A stretch of DNA of 7,162 bases from an uncultured Bacteroidota bacterium. GTDB taxonomy: Bacteria > Bacteroidota > Bacteroidia > Chitinophagales > Chitinophagaceae. Positions 1-6,341 of this stretch are shown piece by piece (the stretch's first letter is position 1; each line of letters opens with the position of its first letter). The stretch lies in assembly GCA_946479615.1 (NCBI GenBank), contig CAMLGR010000198.1, forward strand, positions 1 through 7,162, read 5' to 3'. A model generated the notes under the pieces. That model saw only the letters and a program-made list of their open reading frames with translations, had not been told where the DNA came from and did not search any database. A program made the translations under genes and the position numbers.

Positions 1-886
1 ATATTGTTTCAGGATTGCTGACATCATTATCAGACATGAAAAGTTGCTTGTACAACGGCTTCAATGTATAACCAGCAGCAATCACTTTGCCCGCATAGGT
101 GATCGCATCTGCATAGCGCGCCGTGCCGGTATATACTTCTGCATTCAGGTATAATCTTGCCAGTAACGCCCAGGCAGCCGCTTTATCAGCACGGCCATAT
201 TCATTTTGCCGTGGTGCTGCCAAATCGGTTTCGATCGCTTTTAATTCCGATTCGATATACGTAAACAGGTCCTTGCGTATAATCCGTTTCGGAATGTATT
301 TGCCGATCGGATCATTTTCTGTTACAAAAGGCGGATTGGCAAACAGATCCATCAGCACCCAATATTGAAAGGCCCTGAGAAACCGCGCTTCTGCCCTGTA
401 CACACGGATATCATTGGCATCGGTACCAGCAATATTGCGGCTGGCTAGTTTCGCTTCTGTTGATTCACGGATGAATTCATTGCATACCGTTATCTGGAAA
501 AGACATCTTGCGTATAAAGCATGTATGTACATATTATTCGCTGTCCAGTTGAAATTGTGAAAGGCTTGCAGGTTGCCATCATCCCAGGCGCAGATCGCTT
601 CATCGGTTGTGAGTTCCTGCATATTCCACCAGGCTCTTACAAAATCGGTGGTACCGGCATCGGTGATACCCGGCACATTCACATCAGAATTGCCAACACC
701 GGTACTGCTGACCAGCGAATAGCTTCCATATACCTTGGCCAATACCTGTTTGTAACCAGCCGGTGTACTGTATTGCAGGTCGGCGATATTTGAATTGAGT
801 GGCTTCCTGTCCAGGTTCTTGGTACAGGCAGTAAACAGGATAAGTAGTACTGATACGCTCACTAGTAATTTGTTCTGTTGTTTCAT
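1..886 (-). CDS. SusD/RagB-like nutrient-binding surface lipoprotein, C-terminus cut by window edge
   Basis: The minus-strand reading frame is open from an ATG at 886 to the left edge, giving 295 codons. The family is usually about 500-600 residues, so the C-terminal 40-50% is missing. The N-terminus has a lipoprotein signal: MKQQNK, a hydrophobic stretch (residues 7-18), then LFTAC with the acceptor Cys at 21, followed by TKNLD. Residues 164-176 (RAEARFLRAFQYW) and the following MDLFANPPFV are the hallmark SusD helical/TPR segment. A second helical repeat follows near residues 225-250 (RADKAAAWALLARLYL). Family knowledge: SusD proteins sit on the cell surface as a lid over the SusC pore and bind the oligomer to be imported. 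It starts 14 bp after the susC stop, so the two form one transcription unit. No frameshift is seen. The substrate cannot be deduced from this fragment. The family call is firm. Confidence 0.95.
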   Translation of the reverse strand, partial: MKQQNKLLVSVSVLLILFTACTKNLDRKPLNSNIADLQYSTPAGYKQVLAKVYGSYSLVSSTGVGNSDVNVPGITDAGTTDFVRAWWNMQELTTDEAICAWDDGNLQAFHNFNWTANNMYIHALYARCLFQITVCNEFIRESTEAKLASRNIAGTDANDIRVYRAEARFLRAFQYWVLMDLFANPPFVTENDPIGKYIPKRIIRKDLFTYIESELKAIETDLAAPRQNEYGRADKAAAWALLARLYLNAEVYTGTARYADAITYAGKVIAAGYTLKPLYKQLFMSDNDVSNPETI

Positions 887-900
887 ATACCAGCAATTTT

Positions 901-3840
901 TTAATAATGAATATGTATACTCAGGCTGTAAATACGCGGACGCGGATATAATGCATTATCGATACCGGTATTTATTTCCGGGTCAATACCCGTATATTTC
1001 GTTACGGTAAATACATTCTGGCAAACAGCGCTGACACGCAGGCTTGCTTTCTTCTGTATGATCTTTCCGAAATCATACGAAAGCGCCAGGTTATCCATTT
1101 TCAGGAAAGAAGCGTTCTGCACAAAGTAATCCGAGTATTGCTGACCATAATAAAACTGGCTCTTCGATACTTCCCGCAGGGTGTTGGCCAAATAACCCAA
1201 TGAATTGAATACATTGGATTGAAGAGCGCCGGTCGCCAGTGAATTGTACATATAGTTGCCAATGTTAGCGCGCAGAACGGTACTGAGCGACCATTTATCA
1301 TAACTGAACTGTGTTGAAAATCCAAGAATGTATTTTGGCACCGGTGATTTATACCGGTACAGGTCTTTGGTATTGATAATGCCATCACCATTCAGATCGG
1401 CATATACCCCTTCGATCGGCTTGCCGCTTTTTTCATACTCCTGGCGATAGACATAAAATGCAAACGGCGAATATCCTACACTGTGGATCTGTATATTCCC
1501 GACAAGCGAACCGGGATAACTGGAATCTTTGGTAGCGGTAAGATTGGTGATCTTATTATTATTATACGCCGCATTGAATCCAAAATCCCAGGAAAAATGC
1601 GCTCCGCTGACCGGTGTGGCGTTGATTTGTATTTCAATGCCCTTGTTCTCTATATTACCCACATTGGTAAGAATGGTGCTGCTGAAATTGGAACCTGCAG
1701 GCACCGGTATCGTATTTAAGAGGTCTTTTGTTTTCTTAAAATATACATCGATGCTACCATTGATGCGGTTATTGAAAAATCCATAATCGATACCCGCATT
1801 GTAAGCGGCTGTTTGCTCCCATTTGATACCTGCATCATAAGCAGCCGGCGTACCCATATTATAATAGTTATTTCCAAACTGTACGCGCGAAGTATTATCA
1901 CTCAAAGAATATACCGCCAGGTAAGGATAAGGATAAATACCATCCTGGTTACCCGTGACACCATAACTCAACCGCAGTTTCAGATCGGTCAGGCTTCTTG
2001 CCGAAGAAAGAAATGATTCCTGGTTGATGCGCCAGGTAAGCGCCACCGAAGGGAATGTTCCCCAACGGGTAGAGGGCGAAAACCGCGAAGAACCATCGGT
2101 GCGGATGGAAGCCGATAAAATATACCTGGCGTTATAGGTATAGATCAAACGGCCATAGTAAGAGATCAATGTGCTTTGCGGTTTGTCCATACTAAACTTC
2201 GGTTCTGTACCAGGCACTACATGCCCATTCGCCCTGACAAAAGGGAAATTGTAATTGGTAGCGAGATTATCATAATAGCCATATCCTGCCGTAGCATTGA
2301 TATTGCTTTTAATGGCTTTGAATGTTTTAGTATAATTCAGGTAAAATTCTCCAACCAGGTTTCTTACCTTATTGGCATATTGATTTTGTTGTCCCGAATC
2401 GAGATAGTTCTGACCCGCATAGGCAGGCACATTGATCTTGCCATCACCCTTGGCAATATCATAACCAAGGTTCAGGTTGGCATGTAAAGCCGGTAAGAAA
2501 GGCAGGCGGTAATCAAACTGTGCGGTACCATAACTGCGTTGCACATGACTATTGTTATGGAAAAGATCAAGTAATGCAACCGGATTACGCGGAGCGAGTT
2601 TATTAAGTGTAATAGCGCTGGTAGACGGATCGACCGAGTACCATTCCCAATAGCCGCCAAAAGGTGTATTGTCACGCACGGCCTGGGTGGGATCGAAATA
2701 GACGGCCGAACTGATCGCATTGCCATTGGCAAAACGGCTTTGGTTGATCGCCCCTTTCAGGTTGAGATCGATCTTTAAATTTTTATTGAATAAAACCGGG
2801 CTCAATGCAATGCCCGCAGATACCCGTTGCAGGTTATCCGTTTTTAAAATACCATCCTGGTTGAGATAACCGGCAGAGATACGGTAAGGTATATTCTTAA
2901 GCGAGCCGGCCACACTCAAATTATTATCGGTTGTGATCGCTGAAGTATAGATTTCTTTCTGCCAGTTGGTATTCGCCTTTCCCAATAAGGCTTTGAAAGC
3001 AGGCGTTCCTTTTGTATTGACATAATCGCGAAACTCATCGGCCGACATTACATCCGCATATTTTACGATCTGTGACAACGATACCTGTGAAGAAAAATTA
3101 AAGACTGGTTTGCCGCTTGTTCCTTTTTTGGTGGTGATGATGATGACACCATTCGAAGCTCTTGATCCATAAATGGCAGTGGAAGCTGCATCTTTTAATA
3201 CGGTGAACGATTCGATATCATTCGGATTCACCATGCTCAATGGATTGGAAGTACCATAGATATTGGTATTGGTGATCGGTAATCCATCAATAATGATCAG
3301 TGGATCGTTACTTGCATTTAATGAAGCACCGCCCCTGATGCGGATCGTACTTCCGGCGCCGGGTGCACCGCTGTTGGAAGTGACCGATACACCAGCTACT
3401 TTACCGGCAATCAGTTGCTCGGGTGTGGTGATCGTTCCTTTCTGAAAGTTTTCGGATGTAACCGTTGCTACTGCACCTGTTAATTCTTTTTTTCTTACCA
3501 TACCATAGCCGATCACTACCACATCTTCGAGTGTTTGTGAACTGCTGGTGAGAATGATAGAAACGGTGGAACCGGTGATGGTGAACTCACGGTTTGCATA
3601 TCCCACACTCGAAATGTTGAGTATATTGGCAGCAGCGGGAATGGTAAGTGAGAACTGACCAGACTTATCGGTAACGGTGGCGGTGTTTAATCCTTTGACG
3701 GCTACCGTAGCGCCTTCGACGGCAACGCCTTTATCATTATAAATGGTGCCGGTGACCGTTTTATTTTGCCCGTTGGCCTGGAGCATACTGAAGAACAGTA
3801 AAAACATCAGCAGTGGCCGGGCTACTATTTTTAAAATCAT
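901..3840 (-). CDS. SusC/RagA-family TonB-dependent outer-membrane transporter
   Basis: The 979-residue protein is complete and of normal length for the family. Residues 1-25 are a signal peptide (cleavage probably after QANGQ). Residues about 27-105 form a CarboxypepD_reg-like beta-sandwich (VTGTIYNDKG, DKSGQFSL, SVGYANRE). LEDVVVIGYG at 104-113 is the usual SusC signature before the plug domain (about 114-240). The plug contains IRIRGGASL, PLIIIDGLP and the block ending IYGSRASNGVIIITTKKG. The rest is beta-barrel, ending in an aromatic residue (SIHIHY). Residues 815-826 form an EF-hand-like loop (DLNGDGIINTKD), common in this family. There is no STN domain, so signalling through a FecI/FecR pair is unlikely. 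Family knowledge: SusC imports oligomers bound by SusD using TonB energy. The ATG at 3840 gives the signal peptide; no Shine-Dalgarno is visible, as is normal in Bacteroidota. Confidence 0.97.
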   Translation of the reverse strand: MILKIVARPLLMFLLFFSMLQANGQNKTVTGTIYNDKGVAVEGATVAVKGLNTATVTDKSGQFSLTIPAAANILNISSVGYANREFTITGSTVSIILTSSSQTLEDVVVIGYGMVRKKELTGAVATVTSENFQKGTITTPEQLIAGKVAGVSVTSNSGAPGAGSTIRIRGGASLNASNDPLIIIDGLPITNTNIYGTSNPLSMVNPNDIESFTVLKDAASTAIYGSRASNGVIIITTKKGTSGKPVFNFSSQVSLSQIVKYADVMSADEFRDYVNTKGTPAFKALLGKANTNWQKEIYTSAITTDNNLSVAGSLKNIPYRISAGYLNQDGILKTDNLQRVSAGIALSPVLFNKNLKIDLNLKGAINQSRFANGNAISSAVYFDPTQAVRDNTPFGGYWEWYSVDPSTSAITLNKLAPRNPVALLDLFHNNSHVQRSYGTAQFDYRLPFLPALHANLNLGYDIAKGDGKINVPAYAGQNYLDSGQQNQYANKVRNLVGEFYLNYTKTFKAIKSNINATAGYGYYDNLATNYNFPFVRANGHVVPGTEPKFSMDKPQSTLISYYGRLIYTYNARYILSASIRTDGSSRFSPSTRWGTFPSVALTWRINQESFLSSARSLTDLKLRLSYGVTGNQDGIYPYPYLAVYSLSDNTSRVQFGNNYYNMGTPAAYDAGIKWEQTAAYNAGIDYGFFNNRINGSIDVYFKKTKDLLNTIPVPAGSNFSSTILTNVGNIENKGIEIQINATPVSGAHFSWDFGFNAAYNNNKITNLTATKDSSYPGSLVGNIQIHSVGYSPFAFYVYRQEYEKSGKPIEGVYADLNGDGIINTKDLYRYKSPVPKYILGFSTQFSYDKWSLSTVLRANIGNYMYNSLATGALQSNVFNSLGYLANTLREVSKSQFYYGQQYSDYFVQNASFLKMDNLALSYDFGKIIQKKASLRVSAVCQNVFTVTKYTGIDPEINTGIDNALYPRPRIYSLSIHIHY

Positions 3841-4038
3841 AGCAAGCAGTTTATTGGTTAAAAATGCCGGTTTGAAAATCGGGCGACGCGAAGGCCGTTC
3901 CGGGAAATGATGAAGAAGGGAAAGCAGGTTTCATATAAGCAATCGTTGAGTTGTTGACCCGGTATGGCGCCCGGGGTTGGGAATTTATTGACCTTACAAA
4001 AAAAGGATCAGATGAAGGCGGGGAAAATTAATAGTGGG

Positions 4039-4070
4039 GAAATATAGAAAATAGAGAGTGCCTGGACAAC
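4039..4070 (-). promoter_or_regulatory. Candidate Bacteroidota-type promoter for susCD
   Basis: Read on the minus strand, GTTG (4070-4067) is followed after exactly 20 bp by TATATTTC (4046-4039). The Bacteroidota sigma-ABfr consensus is TTTG at -33 and TAnnTTTG at -7, spaced about 19-21 bp. The match is 3 of 4 and 5 of 6 defined bases. Transcription would start near 4033, leaving a leader of roughly 190 nt before the susC ATG. A better match with correct spacing was not found elsewhere in the susC upstream region. This is an inference from short motifs in AT-rich DNA and could be chance. Confidence 0.35.
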
Positions 4071-4082
4071 CGTGACAGTTGC

Positions 4083-4128
4083 AAATAATTATTTATCAAA
4101 TAATTGTATAAATATTATGAAATTATAC
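4083..4128. promoter_or_regulatory. AT-rich dyad cluster, possible operator upstream of the susC promoter
   Basis: Three dyads overlap or abut in 46 bp. AAATAATTATTT (4083-4094) is a perfect 12-bp palindrome. AATTATTT (4087-4094) and AAATAATT (4098-4105) are 8-bp inverted arms around a 3-bp centre. GTATAA (4106-4111) and TTATAC (4123-4128) are 6-bp inverted arms around an 11-bp centre. CAAATAATT also occurs twice directly (4082-4090 and 4097-4105), 15 bp apart. The cluster lies about 12 bp upstream of the candidate -33 element, where an activator would bind. The neighbouring regulator is an obvious candidate ligand, but this is inference. Dyads arise easily in AT-only sequence, so confidence is low. 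Confidence 0.3.
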
Positions 4129-4198
4129 CATATACATACATCAGAATAATAAAACGGGATATGGCTGCCTGTATATATTATATATAGGGAGTTTGGGT

Positions 4199-4277
4199 TG
4201 GATTTCACGCGGCGAACGCAGCGAAGCGGCGGCAGTATGACTATTGCCATTCCGCCGCGGCCGCTGCGTGAAATCCA
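4199..4277. repeat. GC-rich imperfect palindrome (REP/MITE-like intergenic element)
   Basis: The outer arms are a perfect 12-bp inverted repeat: TGGATTTCACGC (4199-4210) and GCGTGAAATCCA (4266-4277). Just inside, 4212-4214 can pair with 4262-4264. An inner perfect 7-bp stem joins GCGGCGG (4226-4232) and CCGCCGC (4252-4258) around a 19-nt loop. The block is strongly GC-rich inside AT-rich flanks, as expected of an inserted element. Its right part shares a 14-bp direct repeat, GCCGCTGCGTGAAA (4260-4273), with 4383-4396. On the plus strand the arm is followed by ATTTTT, terminator-like, but no plus-strand gene precedes it. On the minus strand no T-run follows, so it is a poor terminator for the regulator. 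It carries no transposase and is probably a non-autonomous repeat. Confidence 0.65.
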
Positions 4278-4366
4278 TTTTTCGAGCAGGTGATGTTCTT
4301 ATATAGTCCGAATGGAACACGGATGGATGTGGATGGAAGGATATTAAGTGGATTTGTATTGATGCT

Positions 4367-4405
4367 AAAAAATTATAGCGATGCCGCTGCGTGAAAGCAG
4401 CGATC
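4367..4405 (-). terminator. Possible weak intrinsic terminator of the regulator gene
   Basis: On the minus strand, CGCTGC (4402-4397) and GCAGCG (4390-4385) form a perfect 6-bp stem with a 6-nt loop. The stem starts two bases beyond the regulator's TGA. With a 2-nt bulge it can extend by three pairs (4403-4405 with 4380-4382). A run of six T follows on the minus strand at 4372-4367. The 7-12 nt gap between stem and T-run is longer than in a textbook terminator. The stem sequence is part of the same repeat motif found in the palindrome at 4199-4277, so the site may be a repeat remnant used as a terminator. Confidence 0.4.
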
Positions 4406-6071
4406 AAATAGATTTAATCTCCATCACTTTTTTATCGAATTCATCCCGGGGAACTTTCGCGCGGTTGCGGATCCGCGTCTTATAAGCATAGATCGATTTG
4501 ACAGAATACTCCAGGATCTCTGCGATTTTTTCATTCTCCTTTATACCCAGGCGAAGCAGGGCATAGATACGCAGATCGGTATTGAGCAATTCCCCATCCT
4601 GCAGGCTGACACGGTCCTCCTCATTAAATAATGTATTAAAATCCTCCACAAAATGAGGGAACAGCTTCAGGAAAGCCTTATCAAAACTTTTCAGGGATTC
4701 CTCTTTTTCCTGTTTGATATCAAGCGCGTTGATAATGAATTTTACATCGTTGAATTTATTATAGTGGATCTTTTCTTCGATGGTCGTTTTGAATTTTTCT
4801 ATTTTCCTGAACAGCTCTGCATTGGCCGTAAAAAAATACCCTACATATTCATCCTTGATCTTATTGGCTTCTTCCAGTTTATAATTTACATCTACCAGGT
4901 TATTATTCACCGTATGTAATTCTGCGTTCACCTGCTCCAGCCTGGTATTGACTTCCCGCAGCGAAGTATGGGCCGCCGATATTTCCTGTCTCGCTTTTTC
5001 CAGCTTCCTGTTTTGGCGCACGATAACTATCAGCAGGAATGCAAATAAAATAACAATCCCCGAAACAACGATGGCATAGATCACCCATAATTTACGCTGG
5101 TGATTGATCGCATTGATCTCGCTGCCCTGGATGATCGGCAAGATGGCACTGACCTGTATCTTTCTCTGTCTCGCTCCATAAAATGTCGCATCATCCACCG
5201 CTTTCCTGATATACCTGGATGCCTTGTTGAAATCCCCTTGCTTAAAAAGCACCTGTGAAAGATTCAATACGGCAAAGGTTTCTTTGGTTGACGACCTGAT
5301 ATCGGCCATCGCTGCTCTTGCCTGGTAATTGATCGCTTCATTTATATCTCCTTTGCTGAAATAGACAAAGCTCAATGTAGAAGAAGTCAGCGCCAGTTGA
5401 TGATCGGTAAGATCGGGTCTTTGCAACAGGCCATGAAAGTTATCAAATGACCGTTGCAGATCACCCATTTTGATCTGTTTGAGCCCGCTGTAATATCCAT
5501 ACTCGAAGGATGTAGTGGGAAAGATAGCCAGCGCCGAATCGAGGAACTCCCCTGCCCTTTTAAAATAACCGGGATAAAAAAAATCATCACTGGTATAATC
5601 GGCAAGGTCATAATAATATCTCCCGCGTAATAAATAATAACCGGCCTTCAGGCTATCAGGCTGATCCTGTATATTTATTTTATCCATCACTTCCTCGGCT
5701 TCTTTATACATACCTGAAGAAAGCAATACAAATGACAGATCGATCTTTGATTGTGCTGTTTTAAATGATTCATTCAGCGAAGCGGCGATCGTCTCCAGTT
5801 TTTTAGCATATAAAAAAGCCGTGTCGAACCGGAATATTTTGTACTCATCATAAAGACGGTGATAGTAATCGTACTGGGCCGGCAGCCCCTTATCATCCGC
5901 CGCATCGAATGACTGCCTGATCTTTTCAATCCGGCTGTATTGTCCTGCGTCGTAGAACCCGGTACTGTCAATGATCCTGTCCAGCCGTTGCAGCAGGACC
6001 TCATCACCCGTTTGCCCGAAGACATCCGGCAGCACCAGCAAAAGCATCCAAGTAACAAAGGTTCGTTTCAT
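4404..6071 (-). CDS. Membrane-anchored TPR/helix-turn-helix regulator (DUF6377-like, SusR-type role)
   Basis: The protein has 555 residues. Residues 1-19 are a signal peptide (MKRTFVTW, then a hydrophobic run, ending VFG-Q). Residues 20-327 are helical with TPR-like units, e.g. 118-131 (SGMYKEAEEVMD), 237-253 (SKGDINEAINYQ) and 275-291 (KQGDFNKASRYIRKA). One membrane helix spans about 328-351, followed by RQNRKLEKAR, matching the positive-inside rule. A coiled coil runs about 354-405 (regular N-x-x-L/V heptads). The conserved part at 405-480 (DEYVGYFF, FVEDFNTLF) leads to a LuxR-like HTH at 496-538 (LRIYALLRLGIKENEKIAEIL, then SVKSIYAYKTRIRNRA). This order matches the DUF6377 group seen next to SusCD pairs. 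I infer it senses a periplasmic signal through the TPRs and activates susCD downstream on the same strand. The TPR ligand and DNA site are unknown. ATG 6071 is chosen because it gives a complete signal peptide. Confidence 0.88.
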   Translation of the reverse strand: MKRTFVTWMLLLVLPDVFGQTGDEVLLQRLDRIIDSTGFYDAGQYSRIEKIRQSFDAADDKGLPAQYDYYHRLYDEYKIFRFDTAFLYAKKLETIAASLNESFKTAQSKIDLSFVLLSSGMYKEAEEVMDKINIQDQPDSLKAGYYLLRGRYYYDLADYTSDDFFYPGYFKRAGEFLDSALAIFPTTSFEYGYYSGLKQIKMGDLQRSFDNFHGLLQRPDLTDHQLALTSSTLSFVYFSKGDINEAINYQARAAMADIRSSTKETFAVLNLSQVLFKQGDFNKASRYIRKAVDDATFYGARQRKIQVSAILPIIQGSEINAINHQRKLWVIYAIVVSGIVILFAFLLIVIVRQNRKLEKARQEISAAHTSLREVNTRLEQVNAELHTVNNNLVDVNYKLEEANKIKDEYVGYFFTANAELFRKIEKFKTTIEEKIHYNKFNDVKFIINALDIKQEKEESLKSFDKAFLKLFPHFVEDFNTLFNEEDRVSLQDGELLNTDLRIYALLRLGIKENEKIAEILEYSVKSIYAYKTRIRNRAKVPRDEFDKKVMEIKSI

Positions 6072-6113
6072 CCTGAACCAAAAATAAGGGAAGTCTGTTA
6101 TAAGTGTTAAGTT

Positions 6114-6270
6114 TTAGATTTTAGATGACCTATGTGAAACCTATATGCCCTATGTGCCTATGTGGTAAGATTACGCCAGTCAGCATTTTACCACATAGAA
6201 ACATAGGACACATAGGAATACACACATAGAATTTACAGCAACCAGGGTTCATTTAACATCTAAAATCTAA
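6114..6270. repeat. Nested palindrome filling the divergent intergenic region, outer arms
   Basis: TTAGATTTTAGATG (6114-6127) and CATCTAAAATCTAA (6257-6270) are a perfect 14-bp inverted repeat, 129 bp apart. Between them lies a second, inner inverted arrangement of CCTATGTG units. The whole 157-bp structure could extrude as a cruciform or fold as a long RNA hairpin. It takes up most of the 270 bp between the divergent starts at 6071 and 6342, leaving 42 bp and 71 bp of free sequence on its two sides. The promoters of both genes must therefore lie in these short flanks or inside the repeat. No protein is encoded here, and no target-site duplication was clear to me. Confidence 0.7.
6128..6230. 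repeat. Inner CCTATGTG-unit inverted array
   Basis: The left arm has four direct units of CCTATGTG or a one-base variant at 6129-6136, 6140-6147 (CCTATATG), 6149-6156 and 6157-6164. The right arm carries four inverted units: CACATAG at 6192-6198, ACATAGG at 6201-6207, CACATAGG at 6209-6216 and CACATAG at 6223-6229. The apex is a perfect 11-bp stem, CTATGTGGTAA (6158-6168) with TTACCACATAG (6188-6198), around a 19-nt loop holding GCCAGTCAGC (6175-6184). Such CTATGTG-type repeats are, from general knowledge, frequent between genes in Chitinophagaceae and Sphingobacteriaceae. Their role is not established as far as I know. Confidence 0.75.
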
Positions 6271-6341
6271 CACCTGGAATTAAATTTATTTGGAAGAATC
6301 CGCCCACTGTTTTACCTTATGTGATTAATTTAATCAACAAC

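Larger units (their letters stand above)
3841..4403. other. Gene-free intergenic region between regulator and susC
   Basis: No convincing gene lies in these 563 bp. From the regulator side toward susC it holds: a hairpin two bases beyond the regulator stop (4385-4402), a GC-rich palindrome (4199-4277), a very AT-rich cluster of dyads (4083-4128), a candidate promoter (4039-4070), and then about 190 nt that would be the susC leader. The leader contains one small GC-rich hairpin (CCCGG at 3958-3962 pairing with CCGGG at 3971-3975, loop of 8) and a run of seven A on the plus strand near 3998-4004. I recognise no known riboswitch in the leader. The minus-strand open frame from 4407 to 4141 starts with TTG, is made largely of the repeats and resembles no protein I know. 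Confidence 0.7.

Noticed and set aside
684..896. Overlapping minus-strand frame of 70 codons at the susD start, and similar frames inside susC and the regulator
   Set aside because: They are shadows in other frames of clearly recognised genes, with no family resemblance and no independent start signals.
4320..4341. GGATG-rich tandem stretch
   Set aside because: Only three or four short imperfect copies of a simple purine-rich motif are present. There is no sign of function or of a longer repeat.
4141..4407. Minus-strand open frame of 88 codons overlapping the regulator stop
   Set aside because: It starts with TTG, runs through the hairpin and the GC-rich palindrome, and gives a His/Arg/Ser/Pro-rich product without recognisable features. 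It is best explained by the repeats.
6079..6086. Exact TAnnTTTG match (TATTTTTG, minus strand) before the regulator
   Set aside because: It ends only 7 bp from the regulator ATG, which would leave almost no leader, and no TTTG-like -33 element lies at the right distance. It is probably chance in AT-rich DNA.
6321..6341. Upstream GTG start for the plus-strand secreted protein
   Set aside because: The ATG at 6342 gives a normal signal peptide directly (MKPVKYLLS). The seven extra residues would precede it with no benefit, and GTG starts are rarer.
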